The translations under genes and the position numbers were made by a program. This document shows, in pieces, positions 38,031-50,750 of a stretch of 64,000 bases of DNA (position 1 is the stretch's first letter; each line of letters opens with the position of its first letter). Below the pieces are notes generated by a model. The model was not told the origin of the DNA, did no database searches, and worked only from the letters and a program-made list of their open reading frames with translations. Source of the DNA: Botrytis cinerea B05.10 (taxonomy: Eukaryota > Ascomycota > Leotiomycetes > Helotiales > Sclerotiniaceae); NCBI RefSeq assembly GCF_000143535.2, contig NC_037321.1, positions 2,046,001 to 2,110,000 on the forward strand, read 5' to 3'.

Positions 38031-41000
38031 ATGGCTCACGGAGACATTGAGAACGGCGCTTCGGCGGCCAGACCAGAGTACGAAGACGAAAAACTCGGAG
38101 AATATGGACAACTCGTTCGATATATTTCAAAGTATAAGGGAAGAGAAGAGGGAGAGAAGCTCGCCGCCGAAGAAGAAGAGGCTGCCAACGCTGGCAAGAA
38201 GAAGAAGGGCAAGAAGTCCAAGGGCAGCGATGGAGCTGGTTTCGAAACTCCAGACGACTGGCTCAACACCAGCATGCGACAAGGTCTCTCTGCCAGCGAG
38301 GTCGAGAACCGCCGCAGAAAGACTGGATGGAACGAATTGACCACCGAGAACGAGAGCTTGTTCTGGAAGTTCATTGGTTTCTTCAAAGGTCCTGTCCTCT
38401 ATGGTAAGTCAACTTCAATTCGGCTCTACACGAATTCCACTAATCTCGGCAATAGTTATGGAACTCGCTGTCCTCCTCGCCGCTGGTCTGCGTGATTGGA
38501 TTGATTTCGGTGTCATTATCGGTATCCTCATGCTTAACGCTGTTGTCGGTTGGTATCAAGAAAAACAAGCTGCCGATGTCGTTGCTAGTTTGAAGGGTAA
38601 GCCATTGCACCAATTCGCACATTGTTACCTCGTCGCTAACCTCAACCATAGGTGACATTGCTTTGAAGGCTACTGTTGTACGTGATGGTGCTGAAGTTGA
38701 AATCTTGGCTCGTGAATTGGTTCCTGGTGACATTGTAAGTTACACCACATTGACATCGCATCAATGCGCGATCACATTACTGACATTTTTGCCAACAGAT
38801 CATTATCGAAGATGGACATGTCGTTCCCGCCGATGCTAGAATTATTTGCGCTTATGACGACCCTAACGGATACGAAACCTACCAACAAGAACTCATCAAC
38901 CAACGCAGCCACGAAATGAGCGAAAAGGAGGAAGATGATGATGATGATGCACACGGAGGAAAGCACGGTTCCGGCTATGCTCTTCTTGCTATCGATCAAT
39001 CTGCCATGACTGGTGAATCCTTGGCTGTCGACAAGTACGTCGCTGATGTTATCTACTACACAACTGGTTGCAAGCGTGGAAAGGCCTATGCCGTTGTCAC
39101 CCACGGTGCTCGCATGTCTTTCGTCGGTCGTACTGCCTCCCTCGTTACTGGTGCTCAAGATCAAGGTCATTTCAAGGCTATCATGAACTCCATCGGTACG
39201 TCTTTGTTGGTTTTGGTCGTCGGCTGGATCTTGATCTCCTGGATCGGTGGTTTTTTCCGTCACTTGAAGCTCGCTACCCCAGAACACTCTTCCGTCAACT
39301 TGCTCCATTACGCTCTTATCCTCTTGATTGTCGGTGTTCCCGTTGGTCTTCCAGTCGTTACCACCACCACTCTCGCTGTCGGTGCCGCTTACCTCGCTGA
39401 GGAGAAGGCTATTGTTCAAAAGCTTACCGCTATTGAGTCCCTTGCTGGTGTCGATGTTCTCTGCTCTGACAAGACCGGTACTCTCACTGCCAATCAATTG
39501 TCCATTCGTGAACCATTCGTCGCTGAGGGTGTCGATGTTAACTGGATGATGGCTGTCGCTGCTCTTGCTTCTTCCCACAACGTCAAGTCTTTGGATCCTA
39601 TCGATAAAGTTACCATTCTTACCTTGAAGCGTTACCCAGCTGCCCGTAAGATTCTCGAACAAGGATGGAGAACTGAGAACTTCGCTCCTTTCGACCCTGT
39701 CTCCAAGCGTATTACTGCTATCGTCGTCAAGGATGGTGTTACCTGGACTTGTGCCAAGGGTGCTCCAAGTGCCATCTTGAGAATGTCTGAATGTTCCGCT
39801 GAGGTTGCCGCTATGTACAAGGCCAAGACTTTGGAATTCGCTCGTCGTGGTTTCCGTTCTCTCGGTGTTGCTGTTAAGGAAGGTAACGGACCATGGCAAT
39901 TACTTGGTATGCTTCCTATGTTCGACCCTCCCCGTGAGGATACTGCTGCCACCATCGCCGAAGCTCAAGTTCTTGGTCTCTCCGTTAAGATGTTGACTGG
40001 TGACGCTATCGCTATTGCCAAGGAGACTTGCAAGATGTTGGCTCTCGGTACCAAGGTTTACAACTCTGACAAACTCATCCACGGTGGTCTTACTGGTACT
40101 ACTCAACACGATTTGGTCGAGCGCGCCGATGGTTTCGCTGAGGTTTTCCCTGAGCACAAGTACCAAGTCGTCGAGATGTTGCAACAACGTGGACATTTGA
40201 CTGCTATGACTGGTGATGGTGTTAACGACGCTCCTTCCCTCAAGAAATCTGACTGTGGTATTGCTGTCGAGGGTGCTACTGAAGCCGCTCAAGCCGCCGC
40301 TGATATCGTTTTCCTCGCCCCTGGTCTTAACACTATCGTCTCTGCCATCAAGATCGCTCGTCAAATTTTCCAACGTATGAAGGCTTATATTCAATACCGT
40401 ATCGCTCTCTGTCTCCATTTGGAAATCTACTTGGTTACCTCCATGGTTATCATCAACGAGACTATCCGTGTCGAGCTCATTGTTTTCCTTGCTCTCTTCG
40501 CTGATTTGGCTACCATCGCTGTCGCTTACGACAATGCTCACTTTGAACAACGTCCTGTCGAATGGCAATTGCCCAAGATCTGGATTATCTCCGTCATCCT
40601 CGGTGTTCTCCTTGCTCTCGGTACCTGGATCATGCGTGGTGCTCTCTTCGTACCAAACGGTGGTTTCATTGAGAACTTCGGATCTATCCAAGGTATGCTC
40701 TTCTTGGAAGTCTCCCTCACTGAGAACTGGCTCATCTTCGTCACCCGTGGTGGTAACACCTGGCCATCGTGGCAATTGGTTATCGCCATCTTCATTGTCG
40801 ATGTCATTGCTACTCTCTTCTGTGTCTTCGGTTGGTTGTGTGGCGGAGCTGGTGAGCCATCTGACCCAGTTACCCGCAACGTCCTCCTTTCCGAGAACGG
40901 CCACACCTCTATCGTCACTGTTGTCATCGTTTGGGGTTACTCTATTGGTGTCACCATTGTCACTGCCATTGTCTACTTCTTGTTGAACCAATGGTCCTGG

Positions 41001-41159
41001 TTGGACAACCTCGGACGTGCCAGACGCAGCCACGCCGACACTCAAATGGAGAACATCATTGCCCATCTCTCCAAGGTTGCTCTTGAACACTCCCAAGTTG
41101 ACGGTGTCCACCGTTACCACATTGTTCAAAAGCAAGCTGAGGTTGAGGATGACGATTAG
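38031..41159 (+). CDS. PMA1: Plasma membrane H+-ATPase (P3A type)
   Basis: Exons are 38031-38403, 38456-38596, 38652-38734 and 38799-41159 (985 residues); all three introns (52, 55 and 64 nt) are GT-AG near the 5' end. The enzyme hydrolyses ATP to pump protons out of the cell. Visible are the N-terminal Lys-rich region, TGES in the actuator domain, the phosphorylation motif CSDKTGTLT with D423, MLTGDA, and [17 protein letters not shown]. About ten transmembrane helices are apparent. An Asp/Glu-rich insert ([11 protein letters not shown]) sits in the actuator loop, a feature of one fungal subgroup and absent from the Neurospora enzyme. Codon use is strongly biased, consistent with high expression; one side effect is long open frames in the opposite strand. 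Confidence 0.97.
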
Positions 41160-44100
41160 ATTAACGGACTCCTAGTATGACCACTTCTCTCTCGCACAGA
41201 CGAGACAGTTGAAAAGTAAAAAAAATGTTTAAAAAGTCACAAAAAATCTGGAAATTTCACATGGAGAATATGGAGAAAGACAGGCGTTCCTAATATCCCC
41301 TCGTCATCCTTACTTCGACATCGTCATTGTGGTTGCGAAACATCTTGTCAAATTAGTTTGCCAGTACAGAGCTGCAAACGTTTCGACTTCTCAATGACTT
41401 GTCGTCATACACCTTTAATTGTCGCCTCACCTTAATCCATACATTTTACACCTTTATAGACCTTTATTACGAGATGCGAGATTTTCACTTATGTTTTATG
41501 TTTTATGTTTGAATAGTACCTATAGATGGGTAAATGGGTTGGGATATTCCAGGGATGTGTTTATGTCAGAGGAGCAGAAGAGGATGATTAGATGTATATA
41601 CTGAGAAATGGAACGACTTCATTACAATATCTTGATTTGTGCCCGTATTGTGCTTAGTCTTTGTGAATTGTGATTTTGAATAAAATTGTGCCGTATATTT
41701 CTGTTTCTCGATTGCTTTGACCTTAAACTTGATGCGAAACCTATCTGCCGCTTTCCATTCCCCTTCTTCTCCTTTTACAATTCCGAGGCCCCATCCATTT
41801 TCTTCTCTATTACTCTACGTTTCATTTCCGTTCCCTCTAGGCTCTCTCTTTGATACATGATCTTCACTCTTCACTCATATCCTTCCGAGGTATGTCAAAG
41901 TCACACAAATAAGCGCCTTTTGCTACCCGTTGATTAGCCAATAGTTCGTACAGCCATCCCCAAATCAACATAGATTTATTTCATTCTATTATTCTTGTTA
42001 TTCCTGCTATTATTTTTATTAATATTAATATTATTGTAATTTTCATTTTCGAAATATTTCTACCTTACAGGCCACCGTACAAGCTCCAATACAAAAAAAG
42101 ATAGTCCAATCTCCACAATTTGAAATTTCCTCACGGATTTGGTGCCTGGTTTATCCCATCTTGAACTTAGTAGACAGATTGAGACCCGCTGGTTCGCGGA
42201 CACTTGATTTGGAGATGGGTGGTTAAGGCAGGTACAAAATTACTTGCTGTACGTGTGGATAATTTAATCCAAGAGGACCTGGCTATTTGCAGGAACAGTT
42301 ATGAATTTTGGCAGGCCCATGTTACGATATCACCCGGGAAACAAGAGGGATGCTACGATAACAGGGGGGAGGGCCTGGATAGACAGGGGATTCTCCCTGC
42401 TGGGCTAGCGATATGGAGGAATCCATCGTGATTGTAGCCAGAGCTGTATCCATAGCGTGCCTTGAAAATTGGAGCGATTGTATGGAAAATACAAACGTGA
42501 AGGAGGGAAAGGAATGGTCCACAGCGGAGATGGGCCTGTTTTCTGGATGGGTGGGTGGTTTGCTCGCTTCGCCCTCTGTGCTGCTACTGCTGGAAGAGAA
42601 GCTCGAGGTTAATGCGCGTAGCTATGGTGGGGCAGAGATTGTTTTGCTTCCGTGCGATTGTTTGGGGAAAAGAGCTTGTGAGGGTCTCTTCACATCTCAT
42701 CGCTGCAGTTGGCGTTCATCGTAATCATGTCTTCTTCCTCGTGTCTGTGATGGGTGGAAGATTTTCGGAGAATTCTTGCAAATACGATGCCAATGCGCAC
42801 GCAGTCTGCTTAGTCATGCCTGGATGGGCATCTGCGCTCTCTCTTGACGTTCCGACAGCGACAACGAGTTCGACACAGAGCGCGAATGCGAGTGCGAGTG
42901 CCAGCGGTGAACGGCTTCAGTAGCACGCACGGTGACAATGAAGTGGCAGTTTAATTTGTTTCTGCCACCACCAAACGTTCCCGGTTCCCATAGTCATCCC
43001 ACCGCTCCTAAATGCGAAGTCGAACTCCATCGAAGAACGTGCTCCACCGCACCAATGAATGCAATCGGCCCGCGCCCGCTGTTCTCATGCTCCACGCCGA
43101 GGAACTTGAGAGATTTTGCTTTTGGTGTTCCGTCCACATCTCGATTCCCCATCCGCAATTTGTATTTCCTCGGTCGGGGTCTCCACTCGCCACTCCGTAC
43201 TAGAAGATAATTTGGAAGAAGTTGGAAATGTGGAGGATGGAGAATGGAGGACTCTGGGCACGGGGAAACTTTCGTGGCATCGTTGATAGAATGCGTGGAG
43301 CCCGAATCTAACCGTAAGCTGTGGCATTATTGAGAAACAATATCCGCTATTCTGCCAATAGGCGGATCTCAATACCAAGGCGGGATAAGTATAAGGTTAA
43401 TATGTCTCACTTCGATGCTATCGATATTGATAGGGACGGTGAGTATCGATATGCGGTGGATAGGGGAAATCAGATGACGATGCATTCGTTGTCGATTGTG
43501 AGAGAGAGCAGGGGGAAGGAGGCTGGGGAATTATCTTGGCATTTTGGGGGCCATTTCCTGCAGTATATGTCGTGGCAGCAAAGTCTCACCGTCTCGCAAG
43601 ATGTGCATTGACACGAAAAGATTACTCCTTTTCAATTATGCTCCGTTGGTTATGAAAATGGATGAATGGATGAATGGATGGATGAACAAGCCATCCATCA
43701 CAAATGCATGGGCAATTAATTGACACGACCGAAGTTCTCCATTGCCAAGTCAAGGGTCGACTCTTGGAGAAAAGGAAAAAGTCTTAACCCTCGTGAAGTG
43801 ACATTGCAGGGTCGAACTTGAGTACGGGAGATTCTGCTTGGGTGAAATTGCGAGTGCCGATTCGCATGAAAGGGTGAACGATGAAGTGCTCGGTCGCCAA
43901 GGACGCAATCATTCAATGCTTCCAAGACCCCAAAACTCTTGGAGAAGGCGATTAAGAATGAAAGATTGAGGTTCTGGGTAACGATTTTCCCATCGCTGTA
44001 TCACATCCAAGGGACCTGCGACTACCGTGTGGTAAGGCCACTTGGCGGTACGTCGATTAGATGAGGCAACGACGCATCTAATTTGCAGAAATTTCGGCTT

Positions 44101-47100
44101 CTGGATTCTTGGCTTCAAAGGGCCGTTTAGCTGAGCCAATAAACGATTTTGACTTTGTACTTTACTTGGCAAGCGACTTCATAGAGGAAGTGCAGAATAG
44201 GGAGTGTAGGCTTCATCATGTTTTCAGCTGTTGGCTTGGGTTGTATGACCCAAGGTATCGCAACGTATTAATTCCGCCATCTGGATTTCATCATATTAAA
44301 CCTCATTGAAGGCTGTCTGGGCTTGTGTCTATGGCTGTTTGCATTGTTCAAGGCTTGGTGTCTGATAACGAGCATGTAGGACTACATAAAGGGAGCAAAT
44401 GTTGCACTGAGCATCAAGCCGGTAGGATATTCGCAGATCTCGAATCAAACCTAAACAGTCGTTGAGAGAATACATCAGGGAACTTTCCAGTGCATTGCCT
44501 TCTTCGAGCTTTGCGAGTACTGTACCAACGAAACTTCGAAATAAATAAAGCAGTGGGTGAGTTTAGAAGTTACACAATCTCTGAGAGTATCGCCGCTGTG
44601 CTACGATTTATCTTTCAGCTTCGAACACATTATTACAAGTGTGATATTTTGGGTTAATGTTGTGTTTATCGTGTCTGCAAATAATCTTGCAGTGCTCCTT
44701 TCTGCTGTGAACAATGGCCATAAATGGTTCAGGGGGAATTGAATGGTCGATCATCAATATCCTGATTTTATGTGGACTTTCAGACAGTATGATATGGAAT
44801 TGTATGGCTCATGTGCCAGGCGTCATCTTCAGCCAGGGTGCTTGTTTTCTTGAAGAATTTCCTATTAGGCTAGAGGGAAGAATTTGGTGCTTTTGTCGGC
44901 TTGTGGGAAAAAGGATGCATTTGATGTCGTGAGATTCACGCGGAACATCATGCCTGGACGGCTCAGGTGGGATGTTCTCTCAACAATCTACACTCATTCA
45001 TGGGATGAACCAAGTCACTCTTCTAATGATTATTCGGAGGCGATGTTAAGAAAATATTCTTCGGTGTGCACTGATTCTCTTTTAGAATCCAAGTATTCGG
45101 TATCTGAGTTCTGAGAGGATCATTCTCCATGAAGACTTTGATGCGAAAATGGAGCGATGTACTGAAAGGAGTAAAATACATGGGAAAATTTTCAAATGTA
45201 TTGCAGAATCATTTAGTCGTGATCAGAGGATACGATTACATGCATTAGCTTTATTGGACACAAGATCATAGGTTAAATGGCTCAATACCCTCATCTACAT
45301 GAACATTGACCGTAACTCATGAGTACCCAAGGGGGTCTGAAAATGTGGCAGTCTAATCTTGGGATGAAGCAATGCCAGCGCAAATATCTAAATAAGCTAC
45401 CTAGGGGCTTTCCAGGCCGTATCGCGAACATTTTGAGCGATGATATCAAAGCCATTACAGTTCCGGCGTCTAGTGAGGAGATACCAACTCATTGCGTTTT
45501 GTACGACAGTGCGTGTGACCTCTTGGAGCTGAATCTGTAAGAACGGAGAAAAGTGGTGGCGCAGCAGGATTATAGGATGGTAAATTGGTACGGAAAGTAT
45601 TGTGGCATACAAACACGACTAGCTGTTTCACTGTCTCTCGACCACCTTGCTCCGATCAACCGCATCTTCAATGTTTTTCCACTTCTATGTATCCACTCCG
45701 TTCATTCTGCCACACGATATGCAACCTAAGTGGCACTCTCGCATTGTTCTTTATCGAATCCCGTTCTTCTTAAATCGTTCAACTGATTCACCATCGGTAC
45801 CGTCATGATCGGTTGTTGCTGTGTACATAAGTATATCGATTTCTAAATAACTCAAGACGCTATCGTCGGAATAGGAAGGTTCAGAGGCAAAATTCTGAGT
45901 TAGCTATTCCCAATTTTAATCTAGGTTGGCCATCATGTGCGAAGCGCCCTTGCTGGAGTGTACGGCTGCATGGAAGGAGTCGCCATTTTCGCGAAAAGAA
46001 GAGTCTATAGAACGGAATTTCCTATTACTGATCAACAAGATACCAGGAGTCTGGCGGAAAAGAAGACAAGAAGTCGGCTTGCCAAATAGCGTGTAGGACA
46101 TTGAGAGCAGTCCCGACTGATGCTAGTTTTACTGTAGAGTCTGCATCCTGACTTCAGATCAAGAGCGCGAATTTGTGTTTTTCCTCCCAGAATAATCCAA
46201 AGCCAGGCAAAGGAATGCTGTTTTGCTGAGAAGCTCCGAGGGGGGGTGTATATGGACGCGGCCATAGATGTTCCTCCTCACATTTGTGCAAATTCTTACT
46301 CCTCGGATTCGGAGTAGAAACGCCTAGTACCGCGCCTCAAGTAGGTGTCTAGTGATTGCAAATGGTTCGGCATTTAGTTGGTTGGTCGCGGCGTCGGAAC
46401 ATAATCATCTTCTGCATCGGCCTTGAGGGGTGGTGCGGTGCTTAGATGCACAGCAATGATCACTCGACGAAACAAAATTGTGTATTGAGAAACAACCTAC
46501 TCAATCATCATTATGATCGTCCTGATTTCTGGAAATTCTTCCTCGTTCAGCCAAGAGCATTTCGTGGAATAAGAGTAAGGGTAAGATAAAAGAGTTTCGA
46601 TCCTTTTGCGTATCAACGTGAGTTCGGGATTTTTAATTTGTTATGGATATTCTTTAGTGTTGGCATCTTGGCGAGGCATCTTGGAGTTTAATAGCTACAG
46701 ATCTGCGAAAATACGTATGGGAGAGGAAGCAGTTGCATGTTAGCCCATGCTGGGAATTTTGTTGGGTTCAATCAGGCTTTGAGGGGCACTTATTACAGCG
46801 TGCATACATAATGTAACACGATACTGTAGCATACGTCGCCTTCCCAAGTAAAGCCGTAGTGCGGTGCAAATATGGACGCTCGTAGCATGTTAGCGACCAA
46901 GTAGTCAATCTGCTCCATTCGATACCGAAAGATATTTGAGGTTTAGCGACCGCCAACTCGTCAACAAATTCACGAGCACTAGTATTAATATCTCATCAAT
47001 GGTATCATTTGACGTCCATCTAAATGCTACCAATAATTTTATCCTAATTTCATTCTCCCACTATCACAACAGCTGACGCCTGAAAAGTTTTCATGTCATC

Positions 47101-47102
47101 AA
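41160..47102. other. Intergenic, about 5.9 kb without a supported gene
   Basis: The PMA1 3' end is followed by AT-rich spacer with short open frames that lack family resemblance. A GCGAGTGC-type short repeat occurs at about 42880-42905, and GATGAATG repeats at 43660-43690. Decayed genes cannot be excluded. Confidence 0.5.
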
Positions 47103-47663
47103 CTATTGCTCTCTTTTTGGTAATTTCTTGTTCGCCTTTCGGGCTTCCGCTGCACCGCTTTTGCCTCCTGCTCTTCTCTCGCGTCGTCTCCCCCGCTCCT
47201 CATCCGCATCAATACCATCTCCCTCGTCGTTTTGAGTTCCTGCATCTTGTACGCCTTGGCTATCCTCTCCATCTTCTCCTTGCTTCTCTGGCACTCCTCC
47301 TGTCAATACTTCTCTGCTTTCATCTTCGTCTCCGCTGTCATCGTCATCATCATCGCCATTCCCATCATCCTCCCCTTCTTCCTCTGAATCCGTTTCACTC
47401 TCTGGTGGCTCTTCAACTTGTCTGGGATCCGGATGGGTTTCTACCCATTCTCTCAGATATTCCTCCATATGTCTTACAAAGAACATTCGAGCGTCTGGCT
47501 GGTCTCTAGGCAGGAATCTCTCATTCATCTTCTTGGCGAGAAACTTTCTACTGGTTCTACTGTCTCTCCAAAATCTCCCTTGATTCTGCCTGTGTTGAAG
47601 CAGATGCTGAAGATAATTTTTCTCGGCCTGTGTCCATATTCTAGCCGGCTTTTTACGTGGCAT
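47103..47663 (-). CDS. Small acidic hypothetical protein with Myb/SANT-like N-terminus
   Basis: A 186-residue intronless frame from the ATG at 47663. The N-terminal 60 residues (MPRKKPARIWTQAEKNYLQ, then a helix with WRDSRTSRKFLAKKMNERF) suggest a Myb/SANT-like helical domain. A long Glu/Asp run follows (around residues 90-120), then an Arg/Lys-rich tail. The frame is open 46 codons further upstream but that part is not needed. Orthologues would confirm it; I cannot name the family. Confidence 0.55.
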   Translation of the reverse strand: MPRKKPARIWTQAEKNYLQHLLQHRQNQGRFWRDSRTSRKFLAKKMNERFLPRDQPDARMFFVRHMEEYLREWVETHPDPRQVEEPPESETDSEEEGEDDGNGDDDDDDSGDEDESREVLTGGVPEKQGEDGEDSQGVQDAGTQNDEGDGIDADEERGRRRERRAGGKSGAAEARKANKKLPKREQ

Positions 47664-49033
47664 ATTGAGACGCGTTATGGAGTTTCTGTGATACTGTGAT
47701 TGATTGGGCAACTGGATAGTGTGATACTGAGCTTTTACAGCGATAGCGATAATCAAGTGGTTGAAATAGCGATGACAGGATAAAGAGAGCTTTAGGAGCA
47801 AGCTGGAAAACGTGCTGGCTTACCAGATGATAGAGGAGAGTTCTCCATTCATTTCAATTATTCATTGTAGTATTCTTTGCACCATAGTACCGCGATTCTT
47901 TGATGGATCTCGGACATTGTGTAATGAATCAATTCATCGTCATGAATGATACTTTGTGCCCTCCATTTTTAAATGCTGAAAATTTGAGTCGATTCGAGAT
48001 TTTCTCTTTGGCATACATCCTTTCGCACGTAAATCAATCAAAGAAGTGATTGCAACGAGAATATTGAGAGGGGACATTAGAGAATGGAACCGAGAGAACA
48101 GGGGACGTTAGAACTCTCTTTTTCCGTGGATCATGTTTATCTTTTGAAGTAAACTAGCCATCCTAATACTCGATTGGATATCGTAGCTGTCATCTCATTT
48201 TATATATTGTGAAACTCTCAATGAAGATTTTGATTTTGAAGGCTGTTCCTCTCCATTCTAGAAGCATGAATATAGACATCGCAATTTTGTGAAGAATTAT
48301 ACGGAGTGGAATTCTAAGCTTATTTAAGACTTGGGCCGTCTGCCTTCCTGGCTCAACTTCGGAGACGGACTGACGCCACCAACCAGCAGTCAACAAATGC
48401 AACATGAATTTCATAAACAATTTCAACTGCATCAAGTTCACAATCTGCGCCGTTTTATTTGGAACACCTAGGCTCCTTCAGCATGAGCCTCGTACATTCC
48501 TTATCAGACCGGCACAGACGGATGAATTCCCCCGCTCTTGTGGGATGGTGGGGTCCCGAGATCTTTTTCGTTGCTATCATGATTAGCCACCTAGGCATTA
48601 TCATAACATTCTTCTTTCAATGTCCTTTTTCAGTTCGAGACTATATGATACGTTTCAAATCCGAGTGATCTGAATATGAATTTGGTTATCAGTATACCAT
48701 TTATGTTACGGACATATATTTTATATGGTGTTTAAGGAGTTGTGATATGGATTGAATCGGGTTCGAAATGAGTGCTGGGGGAAGTTCACTTTTGTTGCCC
48801 AGTGGGTAATCAATATTCATCAACATTGCGGCACAGAATATGCAGCATCGCTCCTCCAATGCAATCCATCTTATTTCTCATGCAAATTTTGTTTCTTTCC
48901 TTTCCTTTCCCTATGAATAGCTGCCGCGAATATCCTTTATCTTCATGTTTGCAAGATATCCCCAAGTATGGACAAAGTATGTATCTTTCAAGAACTGCCC
49001 AAATTAATTGATCTACCATCTAACAAACCTTAG
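47664..49033. other. Intergenic, AT-rich
   Basis: No gene is supported. The stretch just upstream of the P450 remnant does not show the missing P450 N-terminal parts. Confidence 0.55.
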
Positions 49034-49530
49034 CACTCCGTCTCCAATCCCCCGTCGGCGGAAGTTGGAAAACCTGCCTAGTATCTTGCATCCTCCCCCA
49101 CGGAGGTGGCCCCTCGGGCAAAGAACCCATCCTTGTTGAGCCGGGAGACGAGATGCGTATGTCTTTTACACCACTCCACACTGATCCGGATATATGGGGC
49201 GAAACTGCATTGGATTTCTTACCGGAAAGATGGGCTGGACCCAAGCAGAGTTGGAATTACATAACGTTCATGGGAGGTCGACGTATATGCCCAGCACAAC
49301 AAAACGCGCTTACGGATGTTGCTTTTGTTTTAGCAACGTTTGCGAGAAACTTCAAAGTGATTGAAAACCAGGGCCCGCATCTGGAATATGTGGACATAAT
49401 TACTTTTACCAGAGAGTGTGGAGATGGAGTTCAAATCGCTTTCGTGCCAATTTATGATGTGGGAGCCCATCGAAGGAAAATTTACAGCGTCGTATTAAGA
49501 ACCTCGAATCTAGGAGCAATCTTCTCCTAA
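49034..49530 (+). pseudogene. C-terminal cytochrome P450 remnant
   Basis: After an acceptor-like CCTTAG, one open frame holds only the last P450 third: ALRLQSP (end of helix K), LPHGGGPSGKEPILVEPGD, then DPDIWGETALDFLPERW, and the heme loop FMGGRRICPAQQ. This matches CYP52-like fungal hydroxylases (consensus FGGGPRICPGQQ); the heme-ligating Cys is present but the following Gly is Ala. The I-helix, the ExxR motif and everything N-terminal (about 350 residues) were not found upstream. It is either a truncated gene or the end of a very decayed one. Confidence 0.75.
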
Positions 49531-49959
49531 TTATGGTTCTGGCATATTCCAAAGCACTATTTTCTCGACTCTTTACGGCATGTTATTTTCATTCACTCAT
49601 CACAATCAAGAAATAAACATGAATAGCGATCTCAGTCCAAATAATCAAGCCCCCTAACATCCTTGTGATTTCAGCGCCCCTCCACCCCAGGAAACTGATT
49701 ATGTACTGTCTTTAACCCCCCGAAAGCTCTCCTTCCCTAAAACTAAACCACCTTCCCATTCTTATAACATCTGTTGCCCCCTGCAACCCTTCTCTCTCCT
49801 TCTCGTCCTATATCCCCGCTATTATTTATTTCGAAAGTTGATGCGGGTTTCTTCGCTACTTGATATTGCGCGCAAGCAGCACATGCATATCTACAAAGCC
49901 CAAAGCCGTACGAGGATTTTGCCGACAAATAATCACATTTTGTAAGACACCTCTGTACG
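49531..49959. other. Intergenic
   Basis: A Cys/Pro-coding pyrimidine-rich spacer between the P450 remnant and the LINE relic; no feature seen. Confidence 0.5.
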
Positions 49960-50700
49960 GATCAGAGACCTGTTATCCATGTTGAAGTGCCCAGCTTGGC
50001 TGGCGGCATTCGCAGAGGCACGATGGTCAGCGCTCGGATAGGTACTCGAATAGAAAAAGTGGATAAGGCTATAAATCTCATTACTCGAGGAGTGCTCTCG
50101 ATTTGGCGTATAACCGCCACGGTTTGTGTTTTACAAGACGCAGAGCTAATATTTAGAGGCACAGCACTCGAGTATGCTCGAATACGCTTTGCTATGAGAA
50201 TGAGAACGGTGAATGCCACCCACCCGCTGGTGCAATGCTTAGCGACCCCGATGCACTCCAGTCAGCGAGCGACCAAGCTCCGGCTGCTGGATGCCATAAT
50301 TCAGTATGCGCCGCTACCCGTACCCCCCCCTCAATTCTCACCAAAATATAGAATAGACCCCACAAAGGTGATCGAGAAGGAAGTGGTAGCTGAGGAGTTC
50401 GAACAACAATGGGGCGAGCTCTCAAATGACAACATCACCATATTCTCGGATAGAGCCAAGCAGTGCCATCGTGGAACAAACCTCGTGGGCTATGGTTTGC
50501 GATCTACCAAGAACAAAATCTGAATGTCACTGCATATGGGGCAATCAACTCACTCTCGCACGTCTTTGACGCCAAAGTTATTGGAGTGCTCAAGAACCTC
50601 TAAGAAGCGCTGAAGCTCCCGGCCACGAATATATAGTGGCAATTAAACCAGGCTACCCTGTCTAGAGCACACCGCAAGTAGGACCTGGACCATGCTACAA
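49960..50700 (+). mobile_element. Relic of a Tad-type non-LTR retrotransposon (ORF2 end, RT tail and RNase H)
   Basis: The plus-strand frame from about 49963 shows the pattern that follows the reverse transcriptase in fungal LINEs: a helix-rich tail ending ARIRFAMRMRTVNATHPL, then a linker PPPQFSPKYRIDP, then an RNase H start (FSDRAKQ, where most members have FSDGS). After a stop at 50521-50523, a second frame continues with SHVFDAKVIGVLKNL, like the AEVFDAEAIGA part of RNase H. Ends, target-site duplications and the 5' part are not visible, and the frame is broken, so it is inactive. It abuts the 3' end of the ABC transporter gene. Confidence 0.7.
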
Positions 50701-50750
50701 CAGAGCCGCTGGACTTAAGCCTCAACTATCAACAGGAAGTATCTTGAAGA

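Noticed and set aside
38772..41135. Two long open frames on the strand opposite PMA1 (375 and 411 codons).
   Set aside because: They are in register with sense codons and open only because PMA1 avoids TTA, CTA and TCA; the amino-acid sequence is low-complexity Ser/Thr/Asp-rich with no family resemblance.
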